DNA of 64,000 bases from Asterias rubens (Eukaryota > Echinodermata > Asteroidea > Forcipulatida > Asteriidae), in the NCBI RefSeq assembly GCF_902459465.1, contig NC_047078.1, positions 6,224,333-6,288,332 of the forward strand. The letters are read 5' to 3'. The notes under the pieces are model-generated. The model was not told where the DNA came from, did no database searches, and worked only from the letters and a program-made list of their open reading frames with translations. This document shows, one piece after another, positions 22,573-35,108 of the stretch (the first letter of the stretch is position 1; every line of letters begins with the position of its first letter). The translations under genes were made by a program, and so were the position numbers.

Positions 22573-22605
22573 CAACTCGACGTTTCGATCAGTAAGGTCT
22601 TCAAG
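22573..22605 (-). promoter_or_regulatory. GPCR-A leader motif, hammerhead-like 3' half
   Basis: On the gene strand the leader reads cttgaagacc, a short gap, then GATCGAAACGTCGAGTTG. The CGAAACGTC core is shared with all other GPCR leaders here and with the Penelope-element ends. The opposite CUGAUGA box is not intact, so ribozyme activity is not claimed. Confidence 0.45.
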
Positions 22606-22850
22606 AAAAAACGCAAAACAGGAAAAAATGGTCCGTCTTAGTTATTAAATGAATCTTGCTTTCTACGATTGAGAATGCATTAGCTGACACCAGAGATTAA
22701 TGACAGCGTCAAATATCACCATGGCAACAGAAACATCAAGTTAAGATCCTATGATACAAAACAAAATCACATGGTAATCATAAGTAATTATAGAGACATT
22801 GTATGAGGAGGTGTAGATATGAGTTACAGTTTTAGCTTTCGAGAAAGACT

Positions 22851-23553
22851 TAGACTTGACTCAAGTCCCAATCCCGTTCCAAGACAGACAACTATTGTCT
22901 TATGACGCTATGCATTCCTCAACCTGTTCCCAGGACCACGATAGCTACATTTTGACGGCGGTGGGTATGCTTAAAGGCAGTGGACACTATTGGTAAATGT
23001 CAAAGACCAGTCTTCTCACTTGCTGTATCTCAACATGTGCATAAAATAACAAACCTGTGAAAATTTGAGCTCGATTGGTCGTCGGAGTTGCGAGATAACT
23101 ATGAAAGAAAAAACACCCTTGTCACACGCAGTTGTGTGCATTCAGATGCTTGATTTCGGGACCTCAAATTCTAAACTTGAGGTCTCGAAATCAAATTCGT
23201 TGAAATTTACTTCTTCTTTCTCGAAAACTACTCCACTTCAGAGGGAGCCGTTTCTCACAGTGCTTTATACTACCAACCTCTCCCCATTACTCGTTAACAA
23301 GGAAGGTTTTATGCTAATAATTATTTTGATTAATTACCAAACAGTGTCCACTGCCTTTAAGGACCTCCAACACGAGAACGGGACTTGATTCAAGTCTTAG
23401 AAAGACTCGGTTATAGGGTCGAAACGTCAGGCCCTACTTTTATAAGGAAATAATACATGGCAGCAGAGAGGGCTATGGAAAGGATAATGAGTAATAATGA
23501 AGGACAGTCTTCAAATGAGGACCTAAGAAAGAAACCGAGAGTGAATGTTATTT
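22851..23553 (+). mobile_element. Penelope-like 5' fragment with TTAA insert (unit 1)
   Basis: The flanking pieces (22,851-22,970 and 23,361-23,553) form a hairpin region (agacttgactcaagtccc opposite gggacttgattcaagtct). Next come gactcggttatagggtcGAAACGTC and an ATG at about 23,457 opening a frame of 31 codons (MAAERAMERIMSNNEGQSS...) that is cut by a TTAA element. The GAAACGTC motif also ends the Penelope insertion at 37,963-39,857. I read this as the 5' end of a related retroelement. Orthologous pieces are at 39,880-40,531 and 53,585-54,304. Confidence 0.5.
22971..23360 (+). mobile_element. TTAA foldback family copy
   Basis: This is a near full-length copy from ttaaaggcagtggacactat to gtgtccactgcctttaa, about 390 bp. 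It is useful as a reference for the family. It splits the Penelope 5' fragment. Confidence 0.85.
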
Positions 23554-23846
23554 TTAAAGGCAGTGAACTATATTGGTAATTACTCAAAATAATGATTAGC
23601 ATAAAAACTTACTTGGTAAAGAAATTTGATTTCGAGACCTCAGATTTAGAGTTTAAGGTTTCGAAATCAAGCATCTGAGAAAGCACAAAACTTCGTGTGA
23701 CAAGGTGGTTTTTTTTTTCATTATTTACTCACAACTTCGACGACCAATTGAGCTCAAATTTTCACAGGTTTGTTATTGTGTTGAGATACACCAAGTGAGA
23801 AGACTGGTCTTTGACAATTAATACCAATGGTGTCCACTGTCTTTAA
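23554..23846 (-). mobile_element. TTAA foldback family copy, shortened
   Basis: It runs from ttaaaggcagtgaactatat to gtccactgtctttaa. About 80 bp after ttggtaaag are missing compared with the units 2 and 3 counterparts. Confidence 0.8.
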
Positions 23847-24014
23847 GATCAAAGTAGTGGAGATGGTCATGCTAGGCCACCTAGCAAGGATGCATGACAA
23901 CATGTGGGCATGCAGAACAACTAAACTGGACTCCAAGAAACCGGACAAGAACAAGATGGACACAAGAAAATAGATGAAGAGATGAACTCAGTGCATAGGG
24001 AATATTAATGTTGG

Positions 24015-24178
24015 TTTTTACCCATACACCGATGTATGTTAGCACCGTATACTCAGTACTTTCCGAGTCATGTGAAAAAATATCACAGGTCGGGTGGGCC
24101 GGGATTCGAACCCACGACCCTTGAAATTCTAGAGCAGTGTCTTACCAACTAGACTACCGAATTTGCCCGGCAGCTAGA
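24015..24178 (-). mobile_element. tRNA-derived SINE
   Basis: On the minus strand, box A (TAGTCTAGTTGG) and a consensus box B (GGTTCGAATCC) are spaced as in a tRNA. They are followed by cccggcccacccgacc and a tail TGACTCGGAAAGTACTGAGT shared with the SINE at 8,041-8,376. The tail and the lack of a clean cloverleaf argue against a tRNA gene. Confidence 0.75.
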
Positions 24179-24244
24179 GGCAGTAGGAATACTCTGCACA
24201 TTGTTCCCCATATATTGAACTAGAAGGAACAACTAATTAATTAT

Positions 24245-24622
24245 TTAAAGGCAGTGGACACTATTGGTAATTACTCAACAGAATTATTAGCATAAAACCT
24301 TTCTTGGTGACAAGTAATGGGGAGAGGTTGGTGGTATAAAACATTGTGAGAAACAGCTCCCTCTGAAGTACCATAGTTTTGGAGAATAATTTTCCACGAA
24401 TTTGATTTCGATACCTCAAGTTTAGCTCGAAATCAACCATCTAAACGCACACAACTTCGTGTGACAAGGGTGTTTTTTTTGCTTTCATTGTCATCTCGCA
24501 ACCTTGATGACCGATTGATCGAGCTCAAATTTTCACTGGTTTGTTATTTTATGCATATGTTGAGATACACCAAATGTGAAGGCTAGTCTTTGACCATTCC
24601 CAATAGTGTCCACTGCCTTTAA
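24245..24622 (-). mobile_element. TTAA foldback family copy
   Basis: It runs from ttaaaggcagtggacactat to gtgtccactgcctttaa. It is found only in unit 1. Confidence 0.85.
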
Positions 24623-24639
24623 GTGTCTGAAAAGATTCA

Positions 24640-24890
24640 TACTCTCTAAATGGAAAAGAGTGAAAAACACCACTCTTTACATTATTTTATAGTTTTTCCT
24701 CAAATAGCTCTTTAAAAAGAGTGGTGGTTATTTCACTCTTTTAGAGGGAGTTTAACTCCAGGACAGGGTGAAAAATTACTCAAAAAGATGCAAACTTCAA
24801 TCTAAAAGAGTGGAAGACCACTGGAAAAAGAGTTGTCCCTCATATGGCTCTTCAAAGAGTGCCTTTTCACTCTTTTGCATTTAGAGAGTA
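24640..24890. mobile_element. MITE with tactctctaaatg ends
   Basis: Ends tactctctaaatggaaaaga and tcttttgcatttagagagta are inverted. The word aaagagtg and its complement repeat through the interior. It is found only in unit 1. Confidence 0.7.
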
Positions 24891-25657
24891 GAGGCGAGTA
24901 AATGAAGATAATAAAAAATATAACTGCAATTTGTTTTATAGAGTCAATATTAATAAGAGGAGGACATATTCCCCTGCACCTGGCAAAACGGAAACCGGGG
25001 CATATAATCCACTGAGAGGTTCCCGACAACTTTTTGTTGGCAGAAAAAAAGTTTACTATTCTGTAATCTTCCTTCAACATTTCTCTAATGAACTACAATT
25101 CATTCCTTGACAATCCTTAGACAATAGCTTACTTTTCTATGATTTCAACTGATCGGATGCTTTAATTACCATCTTCCTTTTCCCCAAGTGAGCGCAGACA
25201 AAGACAGAATCGTGCACAACACTCGTTCTAATTTGAGCAAACCCGATTTGTTACAAAAGTAGAAAAAGGGTTTGTACATTTCTTTAGTCAATTAAGGAGC
25301 CTTTAGTCGTGCGCTCACAAAAGGCACAGCTACTTATTTTATCCGATTATAAAGCTGATTATTGTTTTGTATCTCCCAAAGTTTTTTCTGTGTTGTTAAA
25401 AATTGGCAATGAAATAAAATTAAGAGCATTAAAATGCTCTTATAGCATTAAAATGGTTATGAAGGCTTATTTCCTATAGCCCAGAATGATTTTTTTTTAT
25501 TTTGTAGATTTGTTGACAAAAGCGACGGATGATGTTCTGAGGTAGGGGATGGTGGGGAATTATTACGACTTTAATTAATCCAAGGTTGTTGGTTGATATT
25601 GTTTTTGTTGACCAGAGAAGCTTTTTTTTCCCCTCGAGTAAATCTGGTTACCCCTGC

Positions 25658-25826
25658 AAAACAAATTCGTTAAAAATTACTTCTTTCTCGAAAACTATGG
25701 CACTTCAGAGGGAGCCGTTTGTAACAATGTTGTATACTATCAACCTCTCCCCATTACTCGTCACCAAGAAAGGTTTTATGCCAATAATTATTTTGAGTAA
25801 TTACCAATAGTGTCCACTGCATTTAA
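25658..25826 (+). mobile_element. TTAA family copy, 5'-truncated
   Basis: Only the right half is present (acttctttctcgaaaacta to gtccactgcatttaa). Confidence 0.7.
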
Positions 25827-26217
25827 GACTTTGGACACTGGAGTTGTAATTTGCAAAGACCAGTCTTCTCACTTGGTGTATCTCAACATATGCACAAAAT
25901 AACAAACCTGTGAAAATTTGAACTCCATTGGTCGTCGAAGTTGAAAGATAATAATGGAAGAAAAACACCCTTGTCACACGAAGTTGTGTGCTTTAAGAGG
26001 CTTGATTTCGGGACCCCAAAATCTTATTCTGAGGTCTCGAAATAAAATTAAAAAATTAAGTGGAAAATTACTTCTTTCTCGAAAACTACGTTACTTCAGA
26101 GGGAGCCGTTTCTCACTATGTTATTTACTACCAACAAGCTCTCCATCCATTACCAAGTACGTTTTTATGCCAAACAATTATTTTGAACAATTACCAACAG
26201 TGTCCCGTGCATTTAAA
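25823..26217 (+). mobile_element. TTAA foldback family copy
   Basis: It runs from ttaagactttggacactgga to gtcccgtgcatttaaa. The left breakpoint of the 2,571-bp tandem duplication falls inside it, at 25,963. Confidence 0.75.
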
Positions 26218-26564
26218 GGCAGTGGACACTATTCATAAAACCTTACTTGATTACCAGTAATGGGGAGAGGTTGATGGTATAAATTGTCGTGAGAAACAGC
26301 TCCCGCTGAAGTGACGTAGTTTTCGAGAAAGAAGTAATTTTCCACGAATTTGATTTCGAGACCTCAAGTTTAGAATTTGAGGTCTCGAAATCAAGCATCA
26401 GAAAGCACACAACTTCGTGACACAAGGTTTTTTTCTTTCATTATTATCTCGCAAATTCGACTGAGCTCAAATTTTCACAGGTTTGTTATTTTATGCATAT
26501 GTTGAGATACACCAACTGTGAAGACTAGTCTTTGACAATTACCAATAGTGTCCACTGTCTTTAA
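26213..26564 (-). mobile_element. TTAA foldback family copy
   Basis: It runs from ttaaaggcagtggacactat to gtccactgtctttaa. Its right end matches the right end of the copies at 40,532 and 54,305. This implicates it in a recombination between elements. Confidence 0.8.
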
Positions 26565-26894
26565 GAGTCTTTTGCCATTCCCTTTTTTGTTTTGGTCTTG
26601 GTCTCCAGGAAGTACCGAATAACACGCTCTACACATCACCCAAATCCGTGCGACACAATGTCTTTTTTGGCGCTAAGTATTACGAAGCACGTGAGTTTAT
26701 CCCGATTTAAAATATAACCTTGACAAAATAAGATCGATTGGTTTGTGCAGTCAACACGGTTTTGGTGCAAAACAGTTGGCGTAGATTTCATAATTATTTA
26801 CACATCGAGTCGGATGACGGAGGACGGGGTAGGGCTCAGAAGTTTTTTTTTTTCATACACAATGTCAACCTCTACCACCCGCCTCCCCCATTAA

Positions 26895-27265
26895 AGATGC
26901 TATGTCAGATTTTTTGACCCAAACATTAAAAAATAGATTTCTTTGAGTGAATGGTATTTCAAAGAGTATCACCCGCCTTAACGAACAAAAGTTTAACTTT
27001 TACTTTTAATGGTCGGGAACCATGACAAAATTTTAAAACGTTTCTTATAAAACACATAAGAATTGGTCACGTGATATATTGTCGGGATCCCGACAAAAAA
27101 CTAATTTTGAGCACTTTATTTCACTGCTACTAATAATTGGCGGACTTTTTTTAGCAATGGCTCAAATGAAAGCTTGTAATTCTTTCAAGACCCCCATCGA
27201 AATACCTATTGAATTTTAAATTAAAATATTTGGGTCAAATCGGCCAACAATCTGACATAGCATCT
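26895..27265. mobile_element. 371-bp MITE with agatgctatgtcagat ends
   Basis: Perfect 16-bp inverted ends are followed by gacccaaa / tttgggtc inside and the central palindrome ttgtcgggatcccgacaa. Units 2 and 3 read straight through at the equivalent site (ccataagtaccc at about 41,296 and 55,078), so the insertion is specific to unit 1. The flank fits a 2-3 bp TA/TWA target. Confidence 0.85.
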
Positions 27266-28304
27266 GTAAGTACCCATTTATACCCCTTTCTGGGTGAAGA
27301 AAAGCAATTAAGTATTTTCCTATTTTCCAGATAAGCAGGAAAGAATGCTTGTTTATGTGCATCACCCATCAGTTGTTGATTTGTTTTTGCGCATCACCTA
27401 TCTCGGTCAACTTTTTTTCCCGACTCGCTACTATTCAGAACACGCAAAACACATGCAAACAAACATAAATTAAAAGGAAAACAATAAAACAATGGAGGGC
27501 AATTTAAAACATTAAATTCAGAACCATTTGTAAGCAGGCTAATTTTACTTTAAAAAAAAAATAGTCAGACTGACCGTTACTTTGCCTCAATGTAGAATCT
27601 CTATCAGCTATGTCTCAAGAATGCAGCAAGACCAAGTTCAAGATGACCACTTTGTAACAGCCGATGATAACTGAGGAAACAAAAGGCTGTCCGTTGCTAT
27701 GATGTCTGATGGAGTAAAGATGATGATAAGATGCCCCGAAGACGACTGATGATGAGTAATATAAACTTGAAGATGACAACTGTGTTCCGGCTACTTGCAA
27801 CCTAGACACCCTGAGGCCTATATGTGTAGAGGTCTGATGAGGCTGGAGTAAAACAAACAACCTTAAGTATGCCGATCGAGGATGACTCAAAGACGACTGG
27901 ACATCAACAAAGAGTGCCGTAAGAGCTAATAATAGAGTAGACTGGTCCCCTGTCTTTAACTGCGCGCAATGATGAACACTTGCTTTTCAGAACCAGTGAT
28001 TTTATTGTATACAATGATGTCATTGGATGAATGTGCAGTGACGTAGCTTTACACTCTGTGTTTTGATTGGTCCGAGGTGATGTGGGTGCAGCTGACAAAC
28101 GTCACCCCCGGACCAATCACAACACATCTCTGCATCCAGTGTGTTACCGGTATGTTTATACAGCATATACATACTTGGAATGTATAATGTTGCTATTAAT
28201 TATTCGACTGTATGTGAAAAGAATGTAGATGGAAGCGAAGTATGACGGAGGAAGGGGATTTACATATGCTATGAGGCCACTTTATGGCTTTATTCACGAG
28301 CCTC

Positions 28305-28490
28305 GAAGTGTGACGTCAGATGTTCAGGCTATAGTACCGCTAGAGCGTGCAGAGCGGCTCCTCAAGATGATGGGCCAATCAGTGAGCTGCTCTGTTGATG
28401 TCGGAATTATAACAGACCAATCGACGATGTGCATTGACGAGTGGCGCGGCGGTGGCTGACGTCAGTCATTCTGACTCGTCTTCGATTGGT
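28305..28490 (+). promoter_or_regulatory. CCAAT/CRE-rich module, copy 1
   Basis: TGACGTCA octamers occur at 28,311 and 28,457. CCAAT boxes lie at 28,375 and 28,417, and an inverted one (ATTGG) at 28,485. Such clustering is typical of CREB/ATF plus NF-Y promoters. No transcript is known from sequence alone. Small frames through it (76 aa) look accidental. Confidence 0.45.
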
Positions 28491-28533
28491 CCTTAAAAGT
28501 TTGTCTGCACAATACGCCTCAGATGTGGCTGGG

Positions 28534-31104
28534 AAACACCCTTGTCACACGAAGTTGTGTGCTTTAAGAGGCTTGATTTCGGGACCCCAAAATCTTATTC
28601 TGAGGTCTCGAAATAAAATTAAAAAATTAAGTGGAAAATTACTTCTTTCTCGAAAACTACGTTACTTCAGAGGGAGCCGTTTCTCACTATGTTATTTACT
28701 ACCAACAAGCTCTCCATCCATTACCAAGTACGTTTTTATGCCAAACAATTATTTTGAACAATTACCAACAGTGTCCCGTGCATTTAAAGGCAGTGGACAC
28801 TATTCATAAAACCTTACTTGATTACCAGTAATACGAAGAGGTTGATGGTATAAATTGTCGTGAGAAACAGCTCCCGCTGAAGTGACGTAGTTTTCGAGAA
28901 AGAAGTAATTTTCCACGAACTTGATTTCGAGACCTCAAGTTTAGAATTTGAGGTCTCGAAATCAAGCATCAGAAAGCACACAACTTCGTGACACAAGGTT
29001 TTTTTCTTTCATTATTATCTCGCAAATTCGACTGAGCTCAAATTTTCACAGGTTTGTTATTTTATGCATATGTTGAGATACACCAACTGTGAAGACTATT
29101 CTTTGACAATTACCAATAGTGTCCACTGTCTTTAAGAGTCTTTTGCCATTCCCTTTTTTGTTTTGGTCTTGGTCTCCAGGAAGTACCGAATAACACGCTC
29201 TACACATCACCCAAGATCCGTGCGACACAATGTCTTTTTTGGCGCTAAGTATTACGAAGCACGTGAGTTTATCCCGATTTAAAATATAACCTTGACAAAA
29301 TAAGATCGATTGGTTTGTGCAGTCAACACGGTTTTGGTGCAAAACAGTTGGCGTAGATTTCATAATTATTTACACATCGAGTCGGATGACGGAGGACGGG
29401 GTAGGGCTCAGAAGTTTTTTTTTTCATACACAATGTCAACCTCTACCACCCGCCTCCCCCATTAAAGATGCTATGTCAGATTTTTTGACCCAAACATTAA
29501 AAAATAGATTTCTTTGAGTGAATGGTATTTCAAAGAGTATCACCCGCCTTAACGAACAAAAGTTTAACTTTTACTTTTAATGGTCGGGAACCATGACAAA
29601 ATTTTAAAACGTTTCTTATAAAACACATAAGAATTGGTCACGTGATATATTGTCGGGATCCCGACAAAAAACTAATTTTGAGCACTTTATTTCACTGCTA
29701 CTAATAATTGGCGGACTTTTTTGAGCAATGGCTCAAATGAAAGCTTGTAATTCTTTCTCGACCCCCATCGAAATACCTATTGAATTTTAAATTAAAATAT
29801 TTGGGTCAAATCGGCCAACAATCTGACATAGCATCTGTAAGTACCCATTTATACCCCTTTCTGGGTGAAGAAAAGCAATTAAGTATTTTCCTATTTTCCA
29901 GATAAGCAGGAAAGAATGCTTGTTTATGTGCATCACCCATCAGTTGTTGATTTGTTTTTGCGCATCACCTATCTCGGTCAACTTTTTTTCCCGACTCGCT
30001 ACTATTCAGAACACGCAAAACACATGCAAACAAACATAAATTAAAAGGAAAACAATAAAACAATGGAGGGCAATTTAAAACATTAAGTTCAGAACCATTT
30101 GTAAGCAGGCTAATTTTACTTTTAAAAAAAAAATAGTCAGACTGACCGTTACTTTGCCTCAATGTAGAATCTCTATCAGCTATGTCTCAAGAAGGCAGCA
30201 AGACCAAGTTCAAGATGACCACTTTGTAACAGCCGATGATAACTGAGGAAACAAAAGGCTGTCCGTTGCTATGATGTCTGATGGAGTAAAGATGATGATA
30301 AGATGCCCCGAAGACGACTGATGATGAGTAATATAAACTTGAAGATGACAACTGTGTTCCGGCTACTTGCAACCTCGACACCCTGAGGCCTATATGTGTA
30401 GAGGTCTGATGAGGCTGGAGTAAAACGAACAACCTTAAGTATGCCGATCGAGGATGACTCAAAGACGACTGGACATCAACAAAGAGTGCCGTAAGAGCTA
30501 ATAGTAGAGTAGACTGGTCCCCTGTCTTTAACTGCGCGCAATGATGAACACTTGCTTTTCAGAACCAGTGATTTTATTGTATACAATGATGTCATTGGAT
30601 GAATGTGCAGTGACGTAGCTTTACACTCTGTGTTTTGATTGGTCCGAGGTGATGTGGGTGCAGCTGACAAACGTCACCCCCGGACCAATCACAACACATC
30701 TCTGCATCCAGTGTGTTACCGGTATGTTTATACAGCATATACATACTTGGAATGTATAATGTTGCTATTAATTATTCGACTGTATGTGAAAAGAATGTAG
30801 ATGGAAGCGAAGTATGACGGAGGAAGGGGATTTACATATGCTATGAGGCCACTTTATGGCTTTATTCACGAGCCTCGAAGTGTGACGTCAGATGTTCAGG
30901 CTATAGTACCGCTAGAGCGTGCAGAGCGGCTCCTCAAGATAATGGGCCAATCAGTGAGCTGCTCTGTTGATGTCGGAATTATAACAGACCAATCGACGAT
31001 GTGCATTGACGAGTGGCGCGGCGGTGGCTGACGTCAGTCATTCTGACTCGTCTTCGATTGGTCCTTAAAAGTTTGTCTGCACAATACGCCTCAGATGTGG
31101 CTGT
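28534..31104. repeat. 2,571-bp internal tandem duplication, copy 2
   Basis: This is the second head-to-tail copy of 25,963-28,533. It contains its own TTAA pair (28,534-28,788 and 28,784-29,135), the 371-bp MITE (29,466-29,836) and a CCAAT/CRE module (30,877-31,062). After 31,104 the sequence continues into gtcccccacatgcattgc, the original flank. Confidence 0.92.
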
Positions 31105-31504
31105 CCCCCACATGCATTGCAAAATTGTGCACTGTTCTAGCATGATCGGAACACGTTGCCTTGGATCGGTCGAGTTGGTCTTTAGTTGGTTGTTTTCTTC
31201 TTTTGTTTCTTGATTTCTTTCTTACAGTGTATCGCTTTAGGCGGCTGGCTGGGCGGTCCAGTGGCTAAAAGGTTAAAGATTTATCCCATGTGTGGATGAG
31301 TGCGTGTGCTTTTAGGGTGATGTAGTTTAACTTGTAGATTAGTCGTGATTTATTTCTACGAACAGTCAGTGTATCCCAGTTTAGTTGATTCAGCATGTTT
31401 GACTATTTTCTTCCTTCATGGTTTGACATATTCATTGACTTCATTGCTACAAGAAATAGTAATACCTAACGGAAGAATAGTCCACGCCGTTGCAGTGATA
31501 TTCG

Positions 31505-31600
31505 ACAGAACCAATGGACCAACCAAAGAAGACTGACGTCAGAGCCATTGTCACTAGCCAAGTTCATTTTAGTCTGATATAAAATCCACTTCGTTGTATC
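31505..31600 (+). promoter_or_regulatory. Core-promoter-like CCAAT, CRE and TATA string
   Basis: CCAAT at 31,511, TGACGTCA at 31,534 and TATAAAA at 31,578 are spaced like a Pol II promoter. Unit 3 has the same string (CRE 56,807, TATA 56,851). Unit 2 keeps CCAAT and TATA but lacks the CRE octamer near 42,880. Confidence 0.45.
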
Positions 31601-31860
31601 AACAGAGCAGCTTACAACGGTCCATTGTCTTGTTGAGGGGTAGACTTGACCAAGTCTCGGGACCACTATATCTACATTTTGGCGACGGATATGGGGGACC
31701 TCTCGCACGAGAACGGGACTTGAATCAAGTCTAGCTGAGGAGCCGCTCTGCAAGCTCTGACGTAGCTCATTGTTGATGTTCAATCTCTTTCTCAGACTTC
31801 TTCAAATCTTCCTCAGCGTTAGCCGGACCATCTGACGTCACATATTTGCCCTTTCACATA

Positions 31861-32014
31861 ATACGCCTTTCTTAATATTTAGGCATGAAGTACGTCACAA
31901 TGCTAATCCAAAACGAGGCGATGGGCGCAGTCACAGCAAGTGATGGGAACGTGCGCCCATAGCCTCATTTTGGGTAAGAATTATGACGCCATGCATAAGT
32001 ATTAAGAGAGGCGT
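31861..32014. mobile_element. MITE, tacgcctttcttaatattt ends (unit 1)
   Basis: The left end tacgcctttcttaatattt is mirrored by aagtattaagagaggcgta. Inside, ccaaaacgaggcgatgggcg faces cgcccatagcctcattttgg. Confidence 0.75.
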
Positions 32015-32023
32015 ATACATTCA

Positions 32024-32238
32024 GGGTGCGTTCGTTTAGCTTCCCTGGGTCGACCCCGGTCTGCCCCAGTACGTTCGAATAGCTTTGACGGGGCTCACCC
32101 GGGTCAGCCTCCATTGCCCTGCTGAGGTGAATGCCGTCACCACGAGAGGGCGAGTGTGATAGTTCGATTAGCTCTTATCAGGGGCTCACCCGAGTGAGCA
32201 TTGCGGGGTCGACCCAGGGAAGCTAAACGAACGCACCC
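32024..32238. mobile_element. Foldback MITE, ggtgcgttcg family, copy 2
   Basis: Clean ends gggtgcgttcgtttagcttc and gaagctaaacgaacgcaccc are followed by gggtcgacc on both sides. It is 215 bp long. Confidence 0.9.
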
Positions 32239-34111
32239 ATAGTCACATGGAGTTACACACTCATGAAATCCTATCATGCAAGTACATGTACAATATACTG
32301 TACATAACACACAATGTGGACACTGCATACAGACTGATTAAAGAGTATTATTTTGATGTTCATCTTCTTTTGCTTTGTCTCTGTCGATTTGAAGAATTAA
32401 AACTTTATTCTAATAATAATAATATGCATAATGTTACCACACTTCTTATTTTAATACCGTTTACACAGTTGTTTAAAATAAAGGGCACTAGGCACATAAT
32501 ATTATTGATAATAATTGTCAAAGCATTCTCATTTTTTTGTATTTTAACATAAACAATCAACACGAAAGTTTGCGCTCAATATCAAGATACCAGCCCAGAA
32601 AATAATAAAAGAAAATCACCCATTTGCAATTTTTTTGTGTTTCAAGATGCCCAAGAATGGCTTCAGGCCTGCAAATAAGTCTTTCCATGGATTCAATTTT
32701 TAGTGAGACTTTTAACTCTTTCTCAAAAACTACGTTACTTCAGGGGGGGGGGGTCGTTTGTTCTACTAGCTAATTCCCATCGCTCCTTTACCAAGTCAGT
32801 AATAAGTATTGTCTGCAGCTAAAAGGTTTTTGAATGTTTTTATTTTCATACAGTGATTGGATGGTGGGTTAAAATGAAACGTATCAACGAAAAAGCAATT
32901 ATAAGTATTTTCCCCTTAATATTTTTCTTTCTTTCCTGCTACAGAATTTACTTTTGTTTTGACGGTATTTTATAACAGATGAAAGGGGTTTTCGTTCAAA
33001 ACCACTTTGTAAACACCAACAAAGAAAATAAAAATTGAAACAATGTACATCATAGGCCTACCTACTCAACAAAACAGTTTTCTTCTTCATTAAAACAAAA
33101 ATCACAATGACTCGAATTATTAAAATAATAACATGAATAAAACAAGTAAGTGGTTGTATTGTTTTTCAAACCCATACAACTAGAAAAAGAACGTTTTAAC
33201 AAAAATAAACAATATTTTGTATAAAAGATTACGTGAATCATAGTACATCAATGCCACAAGAGAAAATTTCTTCAAAGAGTTTGTCACAAAGACTCAAATT
33301 AAGCGCTCCATCTTTACTTTTGACGAGAACAAAGGAGAGGTAACAATTGCTTAAATTCATTTAATACAAGTGCTTAATGAATACAGACTTAAATATACAG
33401 TTCGTTTACAGCCCATAAAAATGTTTTACAATACAAACCCCAAAAGTACTTTGAAGGGAATAAAGAAGAAGTAATAATTGCTGAAGTTCATTTTGTACAA
33501 GTGCTCAATAAATACAGACTTATACAGATCACATCCCATAAACATGGTTGTTTAATACAACCAAAAAGTAGACATGTGTTTGTAAACGTACCACCAAACA
33601 CTGGGTTTTCGGTTGTTGGAACAAACAAAGACAATAGCAGTTTACTTAACTCAATAATTATGTTAAAATTTGTCGTCATACCTATACATTAATTATTGAA
33701 CTGTTGGGACCGTCAGAAAAGATCAAAGTGGGGGTTATATCTTGAAAAATATGTATAGTACTAAATAATTGTCACAAAATTATTTGAACTTACATTATTG
33801 TGACATTATGAAATCTGACAACTTTGTTTGGGTTTTGTTACAATAAATTATTATCCAAAAAAATTATAGATATTACTTTACGTGCAGTTCTTTTATATCA
33901 TTGTGATTGCAATAGTGTTACAGTGTAGAATAATTAGTACTCAATATCACACTTTGAGACAGTTTTAGCAGAAGTTGAACTACATAGCACTCGGTGCATT
34001 TTATAAAGTATGTGTATATTAGGCTATAATTATGCTAAGTTTGTATTGTGTTTGTGTTTTGGCAGTATATTTAATTTAATCACATCTTTAAGGATGTAGA
34101 TACAATTAGAT

Positions 34112-34499
34112 TTAAAGGCAATGGACATTATTGATAATTACTCAAAACAATTATTAGCATAAAACCTTACTTGGTAACGAGTAATGGGGAGAGAAGATGA
34201 TTGTATAACACAGTGTGAAAAACGGCTCCCTCTGAAGTGACAATGTTTTAATAGAGAAAGAAGAAATTTTCCACGAATTTTTGATTTCGAGACCTCCCTA
34301 TTTTGAGGTCTCGAAATCAAGCATCTGAAAGCACACAACTTCGTGTGACAAGGGTGTTTTTTCCTTCATTATTATCTCGCAACTTCGACAACCAATTGAG
34401 CTGAAATGTGTACAGGTTGGTTATTTTATTCATATGTTGAGATACAACAAGTGAGAAGACTGGTCTTTGAGAATTACCAATAGTGTCCAGTGCCTTTAA
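34112..34499 (-). mobile_element. TTAA foldback family copy, unit 2
   Basis: This is the orthologue of 19,044-19,419, with the hairpin gatttcgagacctccctatt / gaggtctcgaaatc better preserved. Confidence 0.8.
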
Positions 34500-35108
34500 G
34501 TAACTAACAACGCCTTTATTCATTACACACTTAATAATGTTCATTGTAGAATTTTAATATTACAACGCTGGGCCAACGAGTAAATACATTATTTACTTAT
34601 TGGCCCAGCGTTGTACCGACATTGTATGAGTTACCAACGTATATTTTCGGCTTTTTAGTTGTGGGCGTTGGTTAAAAGTCGGATGTTGGTCTGGAAGACA
34701 CGCTTTACGTCTTCTCGATTTGGGAATCTTTGGCATTGGTCCAATGTTGAAAATAGTAGTCAGACGTCAGCTGCCAACATTGGGCAAATTAAACAAATAA
34801 TAATGCTGTCCACTATTAACGCTTTACGAACGTCAAACAAACGTACGAAATTCACGAGACGTCGTGTGCAAAAGAGAATAATAATATGATGTTGTAGCAA
34901 GGTTGGACCAACGTTTGGCCCAGCGTCATCTACGTTTGACAAAATGGAAAAATAACGTCATCGCAACGTCACTTGCAACGGTTGCCCCCAAAATGTGTAC
35001 CTTGGCAAACGTTGGGCCGACGTATACCAATAGCTGGGTTGTCTTTATTATATTATGGATCATTGTAATATTATGGATCATTGTCAACTGATCTATACCC
35101 TAAGACAT

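Larger units (their letters stand above)
25963..28533. repeat. 2,571-bp internal tandem duplication, copy 1
   Basis: It begins aaacacccttgtcacacgaa and ends agatgtggctggg. It is followed head-to-tail by a second copy at a constant offset of 2,571-2,572 bp. Differences are a handful of point changes and one-base indels. Confidence 0.92.
17250..32332. repeat. Tandem array unit 1 (GPCR-A), 15.1 kb
   Basis: The unit opens at actgattaaagagtattatt, which recurs at 32,333 and 43,702. It ends just after cactgcatacag. Its first half matches units 2 and 3 almost base for base apart from insertions. It alone carries the 665-bp long-TIR element, the 371-bp MITE, extra TTAA elements and a SINE between 23,850 and 26,560, and the 2,571-bp internal tandem copy. 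Confidence 0.85.

Noticed and set aside
24015-24178. tRNA gene
   Set aside because: Box A and B are present, but the tail and a second diverged copy at 8,041-8,376 identify a SINE.
27615-28459. 91-aa and 76-aa frames repeated in every unit
   Set aside because: They recur only because the unit is duplicated. They show no domain, signal peptide or codon pattern and lie in foldback arms and promoter-like DNA.
31641-31740. LTR end with primer-binding site (tatctaca followed by ttttggcgac)
   Set aside because: The junction looks LTR-like, but the same text is part of the hairpin region attached to the Penelope 5' fragments, and no matching LTR start or internal gene was found.
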